DNA of 64,000 nucleotides from assembly GCF_005049105.1 (NCBI RefSeq), contig NZ_SUKA01000005.1, forward strand, positions 326,878-390,877, in the 5' to 3' direction. The position numbers and the translations under genes are program-made. Below the pieces are notes generated by a model that saw only the letters and a program-made list of their open reading frames with translations, was not told where the DNA came from and made no database searches. Origin of the DNA: Sphingobacterium alkalisoli (lineage in GTDB: Bacteria > Bacteroidota > Bacteroidia > Sphingobacteriales > Sphingobacteriaceae). Positions 10,201 through 19,920 of this stretch are shown here, in pieces (position 1 is the first letter of the stretch; the number at the start of each line of letters is the position of its first letter).

Positions 10201-11217
10201 ATGTTATACGTAGTCGTCGCTTATCTCTGGGTATCCCTTTATCTCTACCTTATATTAGGTGGAGCGGATTTTGGTGTAGGTATCATAGAGCTATTTACAG
10301 GAAAGAATAACAGAAGCCGGGTCAAAAATACCGCTTACAAATCCATTGGTCCAATATGGGAAGCAAATCATATGTGGTTGATTATTGCAATCGTCGTACT
10401 TTTTGTCGGTTTTCCAATCATATATAGTACTTTATCCATATATCTTCATATTCCGCTTTTGCTTTTGCTGTTAGGAATTATTGCTAGGGGAACAGCATTT
10501 GCTTTTCGCCACTATGACGCAATTGACGACGAATGGCAACAGGTTTACAATCGAATCTTTCAACTAAGTAGCCTAGTGACACCCTTCTTTTTAGGCATTA
10601 TCGCTGCAAGTACCGTTTCTCGACAAATAGATCCTTCAGCTACAAGCTTTTTAGCCGCCTATGTGTACAGCTGGTGGAACCCCTTCGGGGTTGCAGTCGG
10701 TGTCTTTACAATGTGTATCAGTGCCTATCTTGCATCTATATACATTATCGGAGAAGCAGGCGATAAAAAATTTATCGATTATTTAATCCGTAAAGCCAAA
10801 GTATATTTCGTACTGGTACTGGGGGCTGGTAGCTTAGTATTTACGACCGCATACTGGACTGGTGTTCCTCTATTTGAATGGGTATTTGGAGGCTTGGTCG
10901 GTCAAATTGCCGTCTTATTGGCCACTGTTTCTATATTAATACTTTTTTGGGCGGCAACTCGATATAAGAGCACCCTGATGCGTATGTGTGCAGCCTTTCA
11001 GGTCTTGATGATCTTGATCGCCGCAACCTATAACCATTTTCCAGAGCTCATTCTGCTTGCAGATGGCAGCGCATTATCCCTAGTCGATCAGCAAAGTAGC
11101 GAAAAAACCATTAATGTATTGGCATGGGGGTTACTACTGGGAAGCATATTTATTTTACCCTTTCTGTTTTATCTTTTGTATTCCTTTCATAAAAAGAGCG
11201 CATTTCAAGATGAATAA
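10201..11217 (+). CDS. cydB: Cytochrome bd ubiquinol oxidase subunit II
   Basis: A 338-residue integral membrane protein with about eight hydrophobic helices. It is recognised by the N-terminal LILGGADFGVGIIELFTG and GPIWEANHMWLI motifs, which are hallmarks of CydB. It forms the heterodimer with CydA and starts 4 bp after the cydA stop, so the two are translated from one message. Length is normal. Downstream lies a 93-bp gap before the DUF1800 gene with no clear hairpin, so read-through cannot be excluded. Confidence 0.96.
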   Translation: MLYVVVAYLWVSLYLYLILGGADFGVGIIELFTGKNNRSRVKNTAYKSIGPIWEANHMWLIIAIVVLFVGFPIIYSTLSIYLHIPLLLLLLGIIARGTAFAFRHYDAIDDEWQQVYNRIFQLSSLVTPFFLGIIAASTVSRQIDPSATSFLAAYVYSWWNPFGVAVGVFTMCISAYLASIYIIGEAGDKKFIDYLIRKAKVYFVLVLGAGSLVFTTAYWTGVPLFEWVFGGLVGQIAVLLATVSILILFWAATRYKSTLMRMCAAFQVLMILIAATYNHFPELILLADGSALSLVDQQSSEKTINVLAWGLLLGSIFILPFLFYLLYSFHKKSAFQDE

Positions 11218-11310
11218 AAAATTAAACTTTTTCCTCGTACGATTGTCATAAAATAGAATCAGCAGTCGGTCGAGGTAAATGAGATAGAGATAATGTAAAT
11301 ATAAGGTGCT

Positions 11311-13053
11311 ATGAAAAAATGTATTTTTATTAAACTCTTCTTAGTGCTATTGACCTTTGCACCATTGATTCCAATAGCTGCTCAACAACAGTCAAAATTT
11401 CCCTATGCCGAAGCAGGCCTAAGTAAAGAGGCCGCAGCAATTCATTTGCTTAGCCGTTTTACGTACGGTTACAAGTTAGAAGACGTAGCGTATATTCAAC
11501 AAGTAGGGCTTGAGAACTGGTTTAAAGAACAGCTCAGCATGAAGGTTGAGGATAAGGAGGTACATAAACATCTCCAGCCCTATGCAGATGCGATGTTGGA
11601 TAATAGAAGTCTATTGGCGCGATACCCTCGCACACAAAGCGTCAAACAGATGATGATCAGAGATGGTTATATCAAAAAAGACTCGATAAATAACACCACC
11701 ACATATCGTATAAAGCTAAATGAATATTTAGAAGACAAAGGCCTTAAGTCTCCGCAATACTTGTATAACATGTTTATTGCCTCAAAATTTATACGGGCCT
11801 CGTATTCAAAAAATCAACTCGCAGAGGTGATGACCGACTTTTGGTTTAATCACTTCAATGTCTCATTCACAAAAGGGCAGTCAGCCCCTTATATCCCTTC
11901 CTATGAAAATCATAGTATCCGTCCGTATATATTGGGAAAATTTAGCGATTTATTATTGGCAACGGCCAAGTCACCAGCCATGCTTACCTATTTGGATAAT
12001 GTAGCGAGCACCGCAGAAAACACGAATTCGAAAAGAAAATCAGGTTTAAATGAAAATTACGCACGAGAACTTTTGGAGCTTCATACGCTAGGAGTCGATG
12101 GCGGGTATACCCAAAGGGATGTTCGGGAAGCCGCGCGGATTCTTACAGGTTGGACAATTAATTCCCGCCGACTTGATGGGAATCCAGATGCGCTGAATCG
12201 ATTAGCGAAAAATAGATCAAATGTCATAGAGGATGACTTTTTGTTTCTATCAGCCAGACATGATAAAGGAGAAAAAGCCGTTATGGGAAAAATTTTCAGC
12301 AATAAAGGCTACACAGAAGGTCTGGAACTCTTAGAATTTTTAGCTGCAAGACCCGAGACAGCAAAATTTATTGCACGCAAACTGGCGATCCGCTTTGTCA
12401 GTGACACGCCAAGTGAAGCGCTTATAACTGAAATGGCAAGTACGTTCCTATCGAGTAAAGGCGACATTAAGCAGGTGCTGGTAACGATGGTGAACTCGCC
12501 TTCATTTTGGGAGAAGAATAATATTGGTAGCAAAATTAAAACACCATTCGAGCTGGCCATTAGTAGTGTGAGAGCACTAGATGGAAATTTAGAGAACCCT
12601 GAAAAACTTAATAAATGGGTAACACGTATGGGAGAGAAAAAATATTACTACATCGCACCCACAGGGTTTCCTGATAGAGCCTCCCAGTGGATCAATAGTG
12701 GATCCTTGTTAAATAGAATGAATTTTGGATTATCTTTTTTGAAAACCAATGTGACGGGGGTGCGTGTTGATTTAGTGCATGCCTTACACGATAGGGAACC
12801 CGAAAGTGCTGCTCATGCGCTGGATGTTTTTGGTAAAAATATGGTTCCAAATATGGATCAAGAGCTGCTTAAGAGAAGGCTTTCCCCACTACTCACTACC
12901 CAAAACTTACAGCAAAAGGTGTCGAGATCAATTCCTTCTTCAGCAGATGATCAGCGTATGTCAATTGAAGAAGCTGAAAAAAATACCACACATCCGATGC
13001 TTGAACAAGTTGTCGGACTAATTATTGGATCCCCTGAATTTCAGAGACGTTAA
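11311..13053 (+). CDS. DUF1800 domain-containing secreted protein
   Basis: A 580-residue protein with a signal peptide ending near IPIAAQQQ. The DUF1800 family is recognised by SKEAAAIHLLSRFTYG, the LAEVMTDFWFNHFNV block, the ENYARELLELHTLGVDGGYTQRDV block and DVREAARILTGWTI. Function is unknown, but DUF1800 genes are nearly always paired with DUF1501 genes, as here, and the pair recurs beside secreted hydrolases in Bacteroidota and Planctomycetes. Cytosolic work is unlikely given the signal peptide. It is 11 bp upstream of the DUF1501 gene. Confidence 0.9.
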   Translation: MKKCIFIKLFLVLLTFAPLIPIAAQQQSKFPYAEAGLSKEAAAIHLLSRFTYGYKLEDVAYIQQVGLENWFKEQLSMKVEDKEVHKHLQPYADAMLDNRSLLARYPRTQSVKQMMIRDGYIKKDSINNTTTYRIKLNEYLEDKGLKSPQYLYNMFIASKFIRASYSKNQLAEVMTDFWFNHFNVSFTKGQSAPYIPSYENHSIRPYILGKFSDLLLATAKSPAMLTYLDNVASTAENTNSKRKSGLNENYARELLELHTLGVDGGYTQRDVREAARILTGWTINSRRLDGNPDALNRLAKNRSNVIEDDFLFLSARHDKGEKAVMGKIFSNKGYTEGLELLEFLAARPETAKFIARKLAIRFVSDTPSEALITEMASTFLSSKGDIKQVLVTMVNSPSFWEKNNIGSKIKTPFELAISSVRALDGNLENPEKLNKWVTRMGEKKYYYIAPTGFPDRASQWINSGSLLNRMNFGLSFLKTNVTGVRVDLVHALHDREPESAAHALDVFGKNMVPNMDQELLKRRLSPLLTTQNLQQKVSRSIPSSADDQRMSIEEAEKNTTHPMLEQVVGLIIGSPEFQRR

Positions 13054-13064
13054 ACCGTGCACAT

Positions 13065-14333
13065 ATGTATAGTAGAAGAGCATTTTTAAAATCATCGGGT
13101 ATAGGTCTGTTCGGAATAGGTCTTCTTGGCGGTATACCTTCTTTTGTGGTTGAAGCCGTGACCCGGGAGAAGCTTAATCCATTATTTAGCAAACGTAAAG
13201 TATTGGTTTGTATATTTCAACGAGGTGCCATGGACGGATTAATGGCTGTTACTCCTTTTGAAGATAATTTCTTAAAAGAAGCGAGACCCAACTTGTTCAT
13301 TGCCCCCCAGCTCAAAAATAACCGAGCACCTGGCTTAATAGATCTTGATGGTAGGTTTGGTTTACATCCGGCGATGAGTAGTTTCGAACCTTTGTTCAAG
13401 GATGGCAGACTAGCCATCGTACATGGGATCGGTTCGCCGAATACAACACGGTCGCACTTTGATGCGCAAGATTATATGGAAAGCGGCACCCCGTTCAAGA
13501 AGAGTACATCTGATGGTTGGCTCAATAGAGCAGTTGGGCTTACCGGGCACGAAAACGTGCAAACTCCTTTCTCGGCCATAAGCCTTACATCGGCCTTGCC
13601 ACGATCATTATATGGAGATCATGATGCCTTAGCGATAAGCAATATCAAGAATTTTAAAATTCAGGGTGCCGGCAAGCGTATGCTGCAAAATGCAAAAAGC
13701 TTCGAGGAACTCTACGACGATACTGCTGATGAATTGTTAAATGAGGCTGGTGGAGATAGCTTTGACAGTATGAAAATACTTCAACAAAAAATCCAGAAAG
13801 AATATATTCCGGCCCAAAATGCGAAGTATCCTGCTACCAATCTCGGCTCTTCGCTCAAGCAAGTTGCCCAGCTTATTAAGATGGATGTGGGGCTAGAGGT
13901 CGCGTTCACCGAATCCAACGGTTGGGATACACATTATAATCAAGGTAAAGACACAGGTATCTTCGCACGCAACGTTGGCGACTTGTCCGATGCTATAGTG
14001 GCTTTTTGGAATGATATAGAAGCTTATCAAGATGATGTGCTCGTAATGACGATGACCGAATTTGGAAGAACTGTGCATCAAAACGGAACCGGTGGCACCG
14101 ATCACGGACGCGCATCCTGTAATTTTATATTGGGGAATCACGTTTCTGGAGGTAAGATACATGGAGTCGTCGATCCATTGGCCGTAGAAAATCTAGAGGA
14201 TGGGAGGGATCTCAAAGTTACGACCGACTTTAGAGCCGTGTTTTCCGAAGTATCTCAATTACACCTTAATGTCAAAGATAACAATTCACTATTCCCGGAA
14301 TGGGATGGTAAAAATATTGGTGTCATGAGGTGA
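13065..14333 (+). CDS. DUF1501 domain protein with Tat signal (sulfatase-like fold)
   Basis: A 422-residue protein beginning with a twin-arginine signal (YSRRAFLKSSGIGLFGIG), so it is exported folded, probably with a bound cofactor or metal. The DUF1501 family belongs to the alkaline-phosphatase/sulfatase-like fold. Visible motifs are QRGAMDGLMAVTPF, RSHFDAQDYMESG, ESNGWDTHYNQG and MTEFGRTVHQNGTGGTDHG, which hold the likely metal ligands. It follows the DUF1800 gene closely and is followed after 148 bp by two true sulfatases. No member known to me has a firmly established substrate, so none is given. Confidence 0.9.
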   Translation: MYSRRAFLKSSGIGLFGIGLLGGIPSFVVEAVTREKLNPLFSKRKVLVCIFQRGAMDGLMAVTPFEDNFLKEARPNLFIAPQLKNNRAPGLIDLDGRFGLHPAMSSFEPLFKDGRLAIVHGIGSPNTTRSHFDAQDYMESGTPFKKSTSDGWLNRAVGLTGHENVQTPFSAISLTSALPRSLYGDHDALAISNIKNFKIQGAGKRMLQNAKSFEELYDDTADELLNEAGGDSFDSMKILQQKIQKEYIPAQNAKYPATNLGSSLKQVAQLIKMDVGLEVAFTESNGWDTHYNQGKDTGIFARNVGDLSDAIVAFWNDIEAYQDDVLVMTMTEFGRTVHQNGTGGTDHGRASCNFILGNHVSGGKIHGVVDPLAVENLEDGRDLKVTTDFRAVFSEVSQLHLNVKDNNSLFPEWDGKNIGVMR

Positions 14334-14481
14334 TATGATTTGAGGGTATTTTGATCGGAAAAGGCAATTACTTGTAAGTTTTTAAGATTATTTTTGGATA
14401 TACTAACTGAATTTAAACCGGCTGGTCGTTTTATAATCAAGATAATTCAGATCGGACACTTGTCAGCATTTAAAAAAGTGG

Positions 14482-15921
14482 ATGAAAAAAATTGAACAAA
14501 GACATCTGTATCTCAACTTTAAGGATTGCAGACACTACATTTTATTGACGCTCATTCTATTTATCGGGTTTTGTCCCAAAGTTTTTTCACAGCAAGCCAC
14601 TATGGCTTCGTCTTCTAAAGCGAATCGTCCTAATATCTTGGTTATCATGGCGGATGATTTAGATAGCAGACAGTTGAGCTGTTATGGAGGTATGAATTTA
14701 CAAACTACCCATATCGATCGGCTCGCTAGCGAAGGCGTGAAATTTAATAACCTAGTTGCCTCAGAAGCTATGTGTGTACCCACACGAGCATCTTTGTTTA
14801 CAGGCCTTTATCCAGTACGACATGGTGCCTATCAGAATCATAAGCCTGTAAACCCAGATTTGAAAAGTGTAGTACATTACCTAGCAGAACAGGGGTACCG
14901 GGTAGGTCTAACCGGAAAAGATCATGTTACCAAACCGCGATCCATTTTCCCTTTTCGCATTGTGCCCGGATTTGAAAAAAACTGTATTGCTACTACCGAT
15001 GAATATTTTTTGGACAGCATTGCCCATTTTATAGAAGAAGAGGAGCCCTATTGCCTTTTCGTGATGAGCGCCAATCCTCATGCACCTTGGACGGTGGGAG
15101 ACCCTTCCGAATTTGATAAGGACAAGCTCATCCTACCGGCACATTGGGTAGATACCGACCTAACCCGTAGACAATTCGTAAAGTATCTAGCCGAGGTGCG
15201 ACGGTTGGACAATCAAGTCGGAGATGTATTGAAACTTCTGGAACAACAAAACCAATTGGACAATACTATTGTGATTTTTCTGGGAGAACAAGGACCTCAG
15301 TTTCCCGGTGGCAAATGGACGTTATATGATAATGGACAACTCAGTTCGATGTTGATTAGGTGGCCTGGTATAATCCCTCCGGGTAGCACAACTGATGCAA
15401 TTGTTCAATATGAGGATATCATGCCGACCTTGTTTGCAATTGCCGGAGGAGCATCTTTAGAATCTTTAGATGGACGAAGTTTTCTTCCTGTAATCAAAGA
15501 TCCTAAAAGATCTTTTAGGAAGTACGCTTATGGTATTCATAATAATATCCCCGAAGGACCCTCATATCCCATCCGAAGTATTCGAAATGACCGGTTTAAG
15601 CTCATTCTCAATTTAAAAGCGAACCAAAGGTATCATATCAAGTACATGACGGATACAACTAATATGCAGCAAGTGTACACATCATGGGTAGCCAAAGGGA
15701 AAAACGATAAGGAGTCCGATAAACTAGCACAACGGATCGTCAAGCATTCTCCGGTGGAGTTTTATGACCTACAGAATGATCCGTACGAATTAGAAAACCA
15801 ATCTGATAACCCTGCATACCATTCAACCATTGCGGAGATGAAAGAAGAACTACTTAATTGGATGGAAAAGCAAGGCGATACAGGAATAGCGCTAGACATT
15901 CCGATTGAAAGAAATAACTAA
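14482..15921 (+). CDS. Secreted sulfatase, possibly N-sulfohydrolase-like
   Basis: A 479-residue type I sulfatase with a signal peptide (about 1-37). The metal-binding MADDLD lies near residues 55-60 and the catalytic sequon CVPTRASLFTG near residue 97, where Cys becomes formylglycine. Further on are HAPWT, the active-site GEQGPQFPGGKWTLYD and a C-terminal subdomain with FYDLQNDPYELEN. The EQG-QFPGGKW block replaces the usual SDHG/SDNG and resembles heparan N-sulfatase-like subfamilies (inference from memory of the family). It lies 8 bp upstream of a second sulfatase. No formylglycine-generating enzyme or sulfatase maturase is in the window, so maturation must rely on one encoded elsewhere. 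Confidence 0.9.
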   Translation: MKKIEQRHLYLNFKDCRHYILLTLILFIGFCPKVFSQQATMASSSKANRPNILVIMADDLDSRQLSCYGGMNLQTTHIDRLASEGVKFNNLVASEAMCVPTRASLFTGLYPVRHGAYQNHKPVNPDLKSVVHYLAEQGYRVGLTGKDHVTKPRSIFPFRIVPGFEKNCIATTDEYFLDSIAHFIEEEEPYCLFVMSANPHAPWTVGDPSEFDKDKLILPAHWVDTDLTRRQFVKYLAEVRRLDNQVGDVLKLLEQQNQLDNTIVIFLGEQGPQFPGGKWTLYDNGQLSSMLIRWPGIIPPGSTTDAIVQYEDIMPTLFAIAGGASLESLDGRSFLPVIKDPKRSFRKYAYGIHNNIPEGPSYPIRSIRNDRFKLILNLKANQRYHIKYMTDTTNMQQVYTSWVAKGKNDKESDKLAQRIVKHSPVEFYDLQNDPYELENQSDNPAYHSTIAEMKEELLNWMEKQGDTGIALDIPIERNN

Positions 15922-15929
15922 TTAGTAAA

Positions 15930-17315
15930 ATGAAAAATATACTTTCCAGATTTGCAGGAGTTGTGAGACTGATTAAAGCCTCCATCGTATTGATATTGGC
16001 ATCGTATTCATTTTTGTTAAAAGCGCAAGATATACCCAAACCGAATATCATTTTAATCTTGGCAGACGATTTGGGGATTGGCGATGTCAGCTGTTACTAT
16101 GGAAAGTATAGCACCCCGAATATTGATAAGATCGCCGCTGAAGGTATTCGGTTTACCAATTATTATAGTTCATCACCGATATGTTCCCCATCACGAGCAG
16201 GTATTCTCACAGGTCAATCGCCTGCCAAATTACATTTTACGACATTTTTAAATACCCGCGAGGATAATAAGAGAAAGCAGCAGGTCGATTATTTGGATCC
16301 GAATGTTCCGTCCATTGCCCAGTTATTAAAATCGGAGGGATATGTTGCCGGGCATTTTGGGAAATGGCATATGGGGGGAGGACGTGATGTTACAGAAGCG
16401 CCTAACTTCGACCAGTATGGATTTGATGAATGGTCCGGTACCTATGAGAGTCCCGATCCTGATCCGGCTATTACTGCCACTAATTGGATTTGGAGCGACA
16501 AAGATAGTGTAAAGCGATGGAATCGTACAGCGTATTTTGTCGAAAAGACGTTAAGCTTTTTGAAAGAAAATAAAGGTAAGCCGTGCTATGTAAACCTTTG
16601 GACAGATGATGTGCACACACCTTGGGTAGCAGGAGATGATGAAGTGGGCAGATACCCGGGGAAGCCGGAAGAAGAGCGAAGCTTCGAAGCTGTATTGGCA
16701 GAATTTGATCAGCAACTAGGAAGATTGATGGATGGTTTAAAGGAATTAGGTATTGATCACAACACCTTAGTAATCTTCACCAGCGATAATGGACCGTTAC
16801 CAACTTTTGGACAAGACCGATCAGCAGGGCTACGCGGTAGTAAATTGTCTCTCTATGAAGGCGGAATAAACATGCCGTTTATTGCACGTTGGCCTGCTAA
16901 AATTAAAAAGAATGAGACTGATACGACATCCATATTATCAGCTTTAGATTTGTTCCCATCATTTTGTGCTTTGGCAGGAGTGGATCTTGGGAATTCTGAT
17001 TTATTAGACGGAGAAGATCGAAGTGCGACGTGGTTAGGGAGGCCATCACCACGAAAGGAACCATTAATTTGGGAATATGGGCGTAATAGTTCTTTTTTTA
17101 GCTTTCCCAAAGCACCCAACCGAAGTCCCGCGCTAGCCTACCGATGGGAGAATTGGAAGTTCTTGATGAATTTAGATCAAAGTGGTATGGAGTTATATAA
17201 TTTAGCGACAGACAAGAAAGAATCAGTCAATCTTGTATCACAGCACCCAGATTTGGTAAAGAAATTTAGTAATACACTTTTGGAATGGTGGATACGACTG
17301 CCGTTATTTGAATGA
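15930..17315 (+). CDS. Secreted arylsulfatase-type sulfatase
   Basis: A 461-residue type I sulfatase in the same operon as the preceding one. It has a signal peptide ending near SFLLKAQ, the metal-binding ILADDLGIGD, the formylglycine sequon CSPSRAGILTG, GHFGKWHMGG, the second metal motif TSDNGPLP, and a C-terminal LYNLATDKKESVNL. The canonical CSPSR and SDNG motifs place it nearer arylsulfatase A-like enzymes than its neighbour. The two different active-site types in tandem suggest successive desulfation of one sulfated glycan (inference). Convergent with the small lipoprotein gene at 17355, with 39 bp between the stops. Confidence 0.91.
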   Translation: MKNILSRFAGVVRLIKASIVLILASYSFLLKAQDIPKPNIILILADDLGIGDVSCYYGKYSTPNIDKIAAEGIRFTNYYSSSPICSPSRAGILTGQSPAKLHFTTFLNTREDNKRKQQVDYLDPNVPSIAQLLKSEGYVAGHFGKWHMGGGRDVTEAPNFDQYGFDEWSGTYESPDPDPAITATNWIWSDKDSVKRWNRTAYFVEKTLSFLKENKGKPCYVNLWTDDVHTPWVAGDDEVGRYPGKPEEERSFEAVLAEFDQQLGRLMDGLKELGIDHNTLVIFTSDNGPLPTFGQDRSAGLRGSKLSLYEGGINMPFIARWPAKIKKNETDTTSILSALDLFPSFCALAGVDLGNSDLLDGEDRSATWLGRPSPRKEPLIWEYGRNSSFFSFPKAPNRSPALAYRWENWKFLMNLDQSGMELYNLATDKKESVNLVSQHPDLVKKFSNTLLEWWIRLPLFE

Positions 17316-17354
17316 TTTACACGTTTATTTTACATAATAGCTACTTCTTAACAT

Positions 17355-17771
17355 CTACGGCATTTCCCATTCCGAAGCAATAAAGTAGTATGGTCCATTT
17401 TCCATTTTGCCTCCTCTGGGAGAGACAAGATCGCCTTCATAAAATACCCCAAGTTTATTGGTTATTTTTTTTGTTGCGAATAAGCTCCACGCCTTTCCTA
17501 GCTTGCTTTGTTCCCAGTCCGGGTGAATAGAGGTTGGATTTGAGCGAGACAGCACTTTTGCATTGTATATGTTAGGGGCAAGACCTAGGTCGACCGCAAC
17601 AACAGTAGAATCCATGTCTGTTGTCATATTCTGCTGCGAGTTACTATTAGTAAAGGAGTCTACATCTACCTTTATCGTATCAGAAGCTGTATTTTTACCG
17701 TCCGATCCGGATCGACAGGAAATGGTCGACATCACGACGAGACATACCGGTAGTAATTGTTGTATTTTCAT
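17355..17771 (-). CDS. Small hypothetical lipoprotein
   Basis: About 138 residues with a lipoprotein signal (MKIQQLLPVCLVVMSTISC). I place the start at 17771, or the adjacent ATG at 17774; an upstream in-frame ATG at 17819 would put 16 residues in front of the signal. After a Ser/Asn-rich linker (about 20-55) comes a short domain with PSIHPDWEQSKLGKAWSLF-like text and a glycine-rich segment (SPRGGKMENGPYYF). I do not recognise the family. Divergent from the helicase gene; the shared upstream region holds a strong palindrome at 17858-17894. Confidence 0.65.
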   Translation of the reverse strand: MKIQQLLPVCLVVMSTISCRSGSDGKNTASDTIKVDVDSFTNSNSQQNMTTDMDSTVVAVDLGLAPNIYNAKVLSRSNPTSIHPDWEQSKLGKAWSLFATKKITNKLGVFYEGDLVSPRGGKMENGPYYFIASEWEMP

Positions 17772-17857
17772 CATAAAAAACTTTAAGCAATAATGCTGCC
17801 GATTGTTTTCAAAGCGCAATAGTACATGTAAATTTGTTATGCCTAATATCAGATCAT

Positions 17858-17894
17858 GTTATAAAAACAGTTACTTTGCAACTGTTTTTATAAC
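17858..17894. promoter_or_regulatory. Perfect 15-bp palindrome upstream of helicase gene
   Basis: GTTATAAAAACAGTT (17858-17872) and its exact complement AACTGTTTTTATAAC (17880-17894) flank the 7-base centre ACTTTGC. A TA-C-TTTG sequence (17872-17878) resembling the Bacteroidota -7 element straddles the centre. The right arm ends 12 bp before the helicase ATG at 17907. This could be an operator over a promoter or a hairpin in the 5' leader. Confidence 0.6.
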
Positions 17895-17906
17895 GAGAAT
17901 ATCTCT

Positions 17907-19814
17907 ATGAATTATTTTGACGAGCTCACTGCCTTATTGAATGAGGAAAAATATTATGATAAGGCCCAACACGAATCCCTGATTTTAAAAAGCAATCTAA
18001 ACGAACGACGGGCGCAAGGTGTTACTTGGTTTCCAGTTTCAATAACCAATAGTGAACTTGGTCGCGGCGATTACGTAACGATTACGTTGACCAAGACTAA
18101 TAATCTGGAAGAAAATCATCGTTTTCGATTCGGCATGCCAGTTTCCTTGTTTTCTAATTATGCTCCCAGTGACGACCGCATTGATGGCATTATATCCTTC
18201 GTTAGTAGAGATATCATGCGGATTTCATTTCGAGTGGATGAGTTACCCGAGTGGAGCCGAAGGGGAAAACTTGGTGTCGATCTACTATTTGACGAAAACT
18301 CCTATAGAGAAATGCAGGATGCTTTGTGTCAGGCTAAGGAATTGCGTACTGATGTGAAGCAAGGAAAGCTTATCCGACAGCTTATCGGGGAGGAATCTCT
18401 TTGGCATGATCAGGTACACGTTGCCTACGAACACCCCGAACTCAATGCAAGTCAAAATAATGCTATTCAACATATCTTAAGTTCGTGTCCACTAGCTATT
18501 GTACATGGTCCTCCTGGTACGGGCAAGACCACCACATTGATTAGAGCCGTACAGGCTCTATTAAAGCAAGAAGCCAAACAGATCTTATTTGTTGCACCCA
18601 GTAATACAGCGGTTGATGTCCTGACCGAACGTCTAGATGCAATTGGAATTTCAGTAGTCCGTATCGGTAATCCCGTTAAGGTGTCTGATCACCTTCAAGA
18701 GCTCACGTTGGATGCCAAGGTAGAAAAACATAATGCGAATAAAGAGCTTAAAAATCTGGAAAAGCAAGCCCGCGCGTATACAGAAATGGCCCATAAATAC
18801 AAGCGCCATTTTGGTAAAACAGAACGGGAGCAACGAAAAGCTTTGTTTGATGAAGCGCGCAAAATCCGGAAAGAGGTTGATCGAGTTCAGGATTATATTG
18901 TTGAAGATATCTTGAACAGGGTAGAAGTGATCACCGCGACGTTAGTAGGAGCAAACCATTATACGATCCGTAACAGAAGGTATGAAACGGTTATAATAGA
19001 TGAAGCGGCTCAAGCATTGGAACCTGCTTGCTGGATTCCAATCCTAAAAGCAAACAACGTAATATTAGCGGGAGATCATTGCCAACTGCCCCCCACCGTC
19101 AAATCCAGTAACAATTCCAGAGAAGGTCTTTACCATACCTTGTTCGAAAAATTGATAGTACATTATCCGGCAGCAGTTTCTTTATTAAACGTGCAATATA
19201 GGATGAATGCGCAGATTATGAAGTATCCATCGCAGGCCCTCTACGCAGATCAATTGCAAGCTGCGGAACCGATATCGAATTGGACCTTACTCCATGATGC
19301 AACACCCATACTCTTTATTGATACAGCAGGTGCTGGATTTGAAGAAACGCAGATTGATGGTGCTATCTATAATACCGAAGAGGCCCATTTTTTAAAGGTA
19401 CACCTCCGTTCGCTGCTTAAGGATCTGCAGTTATCTTATGCGAATCAGGTATTCCCCAGTATTGGTATTATCACCCCGTATCGAAGGCAAGCTATTTTGC
19501 TTAAAGAAATAATAGAGCAAGATGAAGAACTACAGCCTTTTGCCGCCTTGGTTCAAATAAACACGATCGATAGTTTTCAGGGGCAAGAAAAAGACATCGT
19601 TTACATCAGCTTAACCCGAAGCAACACCGAGCAGCAAATTGGTTTTTTAAGTGACGTACGGCGCATGAATGTAGCGATGACCCGAGCTAAGAAAAAGCTG
19701 ATTGTGATAGGCGATACCAGCACAATCGGGCAACATCGTTTTTATAAAGATTTTCTGGATTACATCGAATCCATTAATCGATACCACAGTGTGTGGGAAT
19801 GGAGTGCACTGTGA
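17907..19814 (+). CDS. SF1B DNA/RNA helicase, UPF1/IGHMBP2-like
   Basis: A 635-residue superfamily 1 helicase. An N-terminal beta-barrel-like region (about 1-170) precedes the Q-motif (LNASQNNAI). Walker A GPPGTGKTTT lies near residues 201-210, a charged coiled-coil insertion at about 270-330, DEAAQALEP (motif II) near 365, GDHCQLPPTV (motif III), QYRMNAQIMKYPS (motif IV), then DSFQGQEKDIVYISLTRSN (motif V) and VAMTRAKKKLIVIGD (motif VI). The order matches the UPF1/IGHMBP2/Dna2-type 5'-3' helicases widespread in Bacteroidota. Its cellular role there is not established. Monocistronic; a 15-bp palindrome sits immediately upstream. Confidence 0.92.
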   Translation: MNYFDELTALLNEEKYYDKAQHESLILKSNLNERRAQGVTWFPVSITNSELGRGDYVTITLTKTNNLEENHRFRFGMPVSLFSNYAPSDDRIDGIISFVSRDIMRISFRVDELPEWSRRGKLGVDLLFDENSYREMQDALCQAKELRTDVKQGKLIRQLIGEESLWHDQVHVAYEHPELNASQNNAIQHILSSCPLAIVHGPPGTGKTTTLIRAVQALLKQEAKQILFVAPSNTAVDVLTERLDAIGISVVRIGNPVKVSDHLQELTLDAKVEKHNANKELKNLEKQARAYTEMAHKYKRHFGKTEREQRKALFDEARKIRKEVDRVQDYIVEDILNRVEVITATLVGANHYTIRNRRYETVIIDEAAQALEPACWIPILKANNVILAGDHCQLPPTVKSSNNSREGLYHTLFEKLIVHYPAAVSLLNVQYRMNAQIMKYPSQALYADQLQAAEPISNWTLLHDATPILFIDTAGAGFEETQIDGAIYNTEEAHFLKVHLRSLLKDLQLSYANQVFPSIGIITPYRRQAILLKEIIEQDEELQPFAALVQINTIDSFQGQEKDIVYISLTRSNTEQQIGFLSDVRRMNVAMTRAKKKLIVIGDTSTIGQHRFYKDFLDYIESINRYHSVWEWSAL

Positions 19815-19920
19815 TAACGATGAGCACTTAATGAATTATTTTTAGTTAAATTTTGGTACTCAATTGTTTTACTTGATCTTCATAATGCGTATTTTTAGGG
19901 CACTCAATCTAACATTAAAC

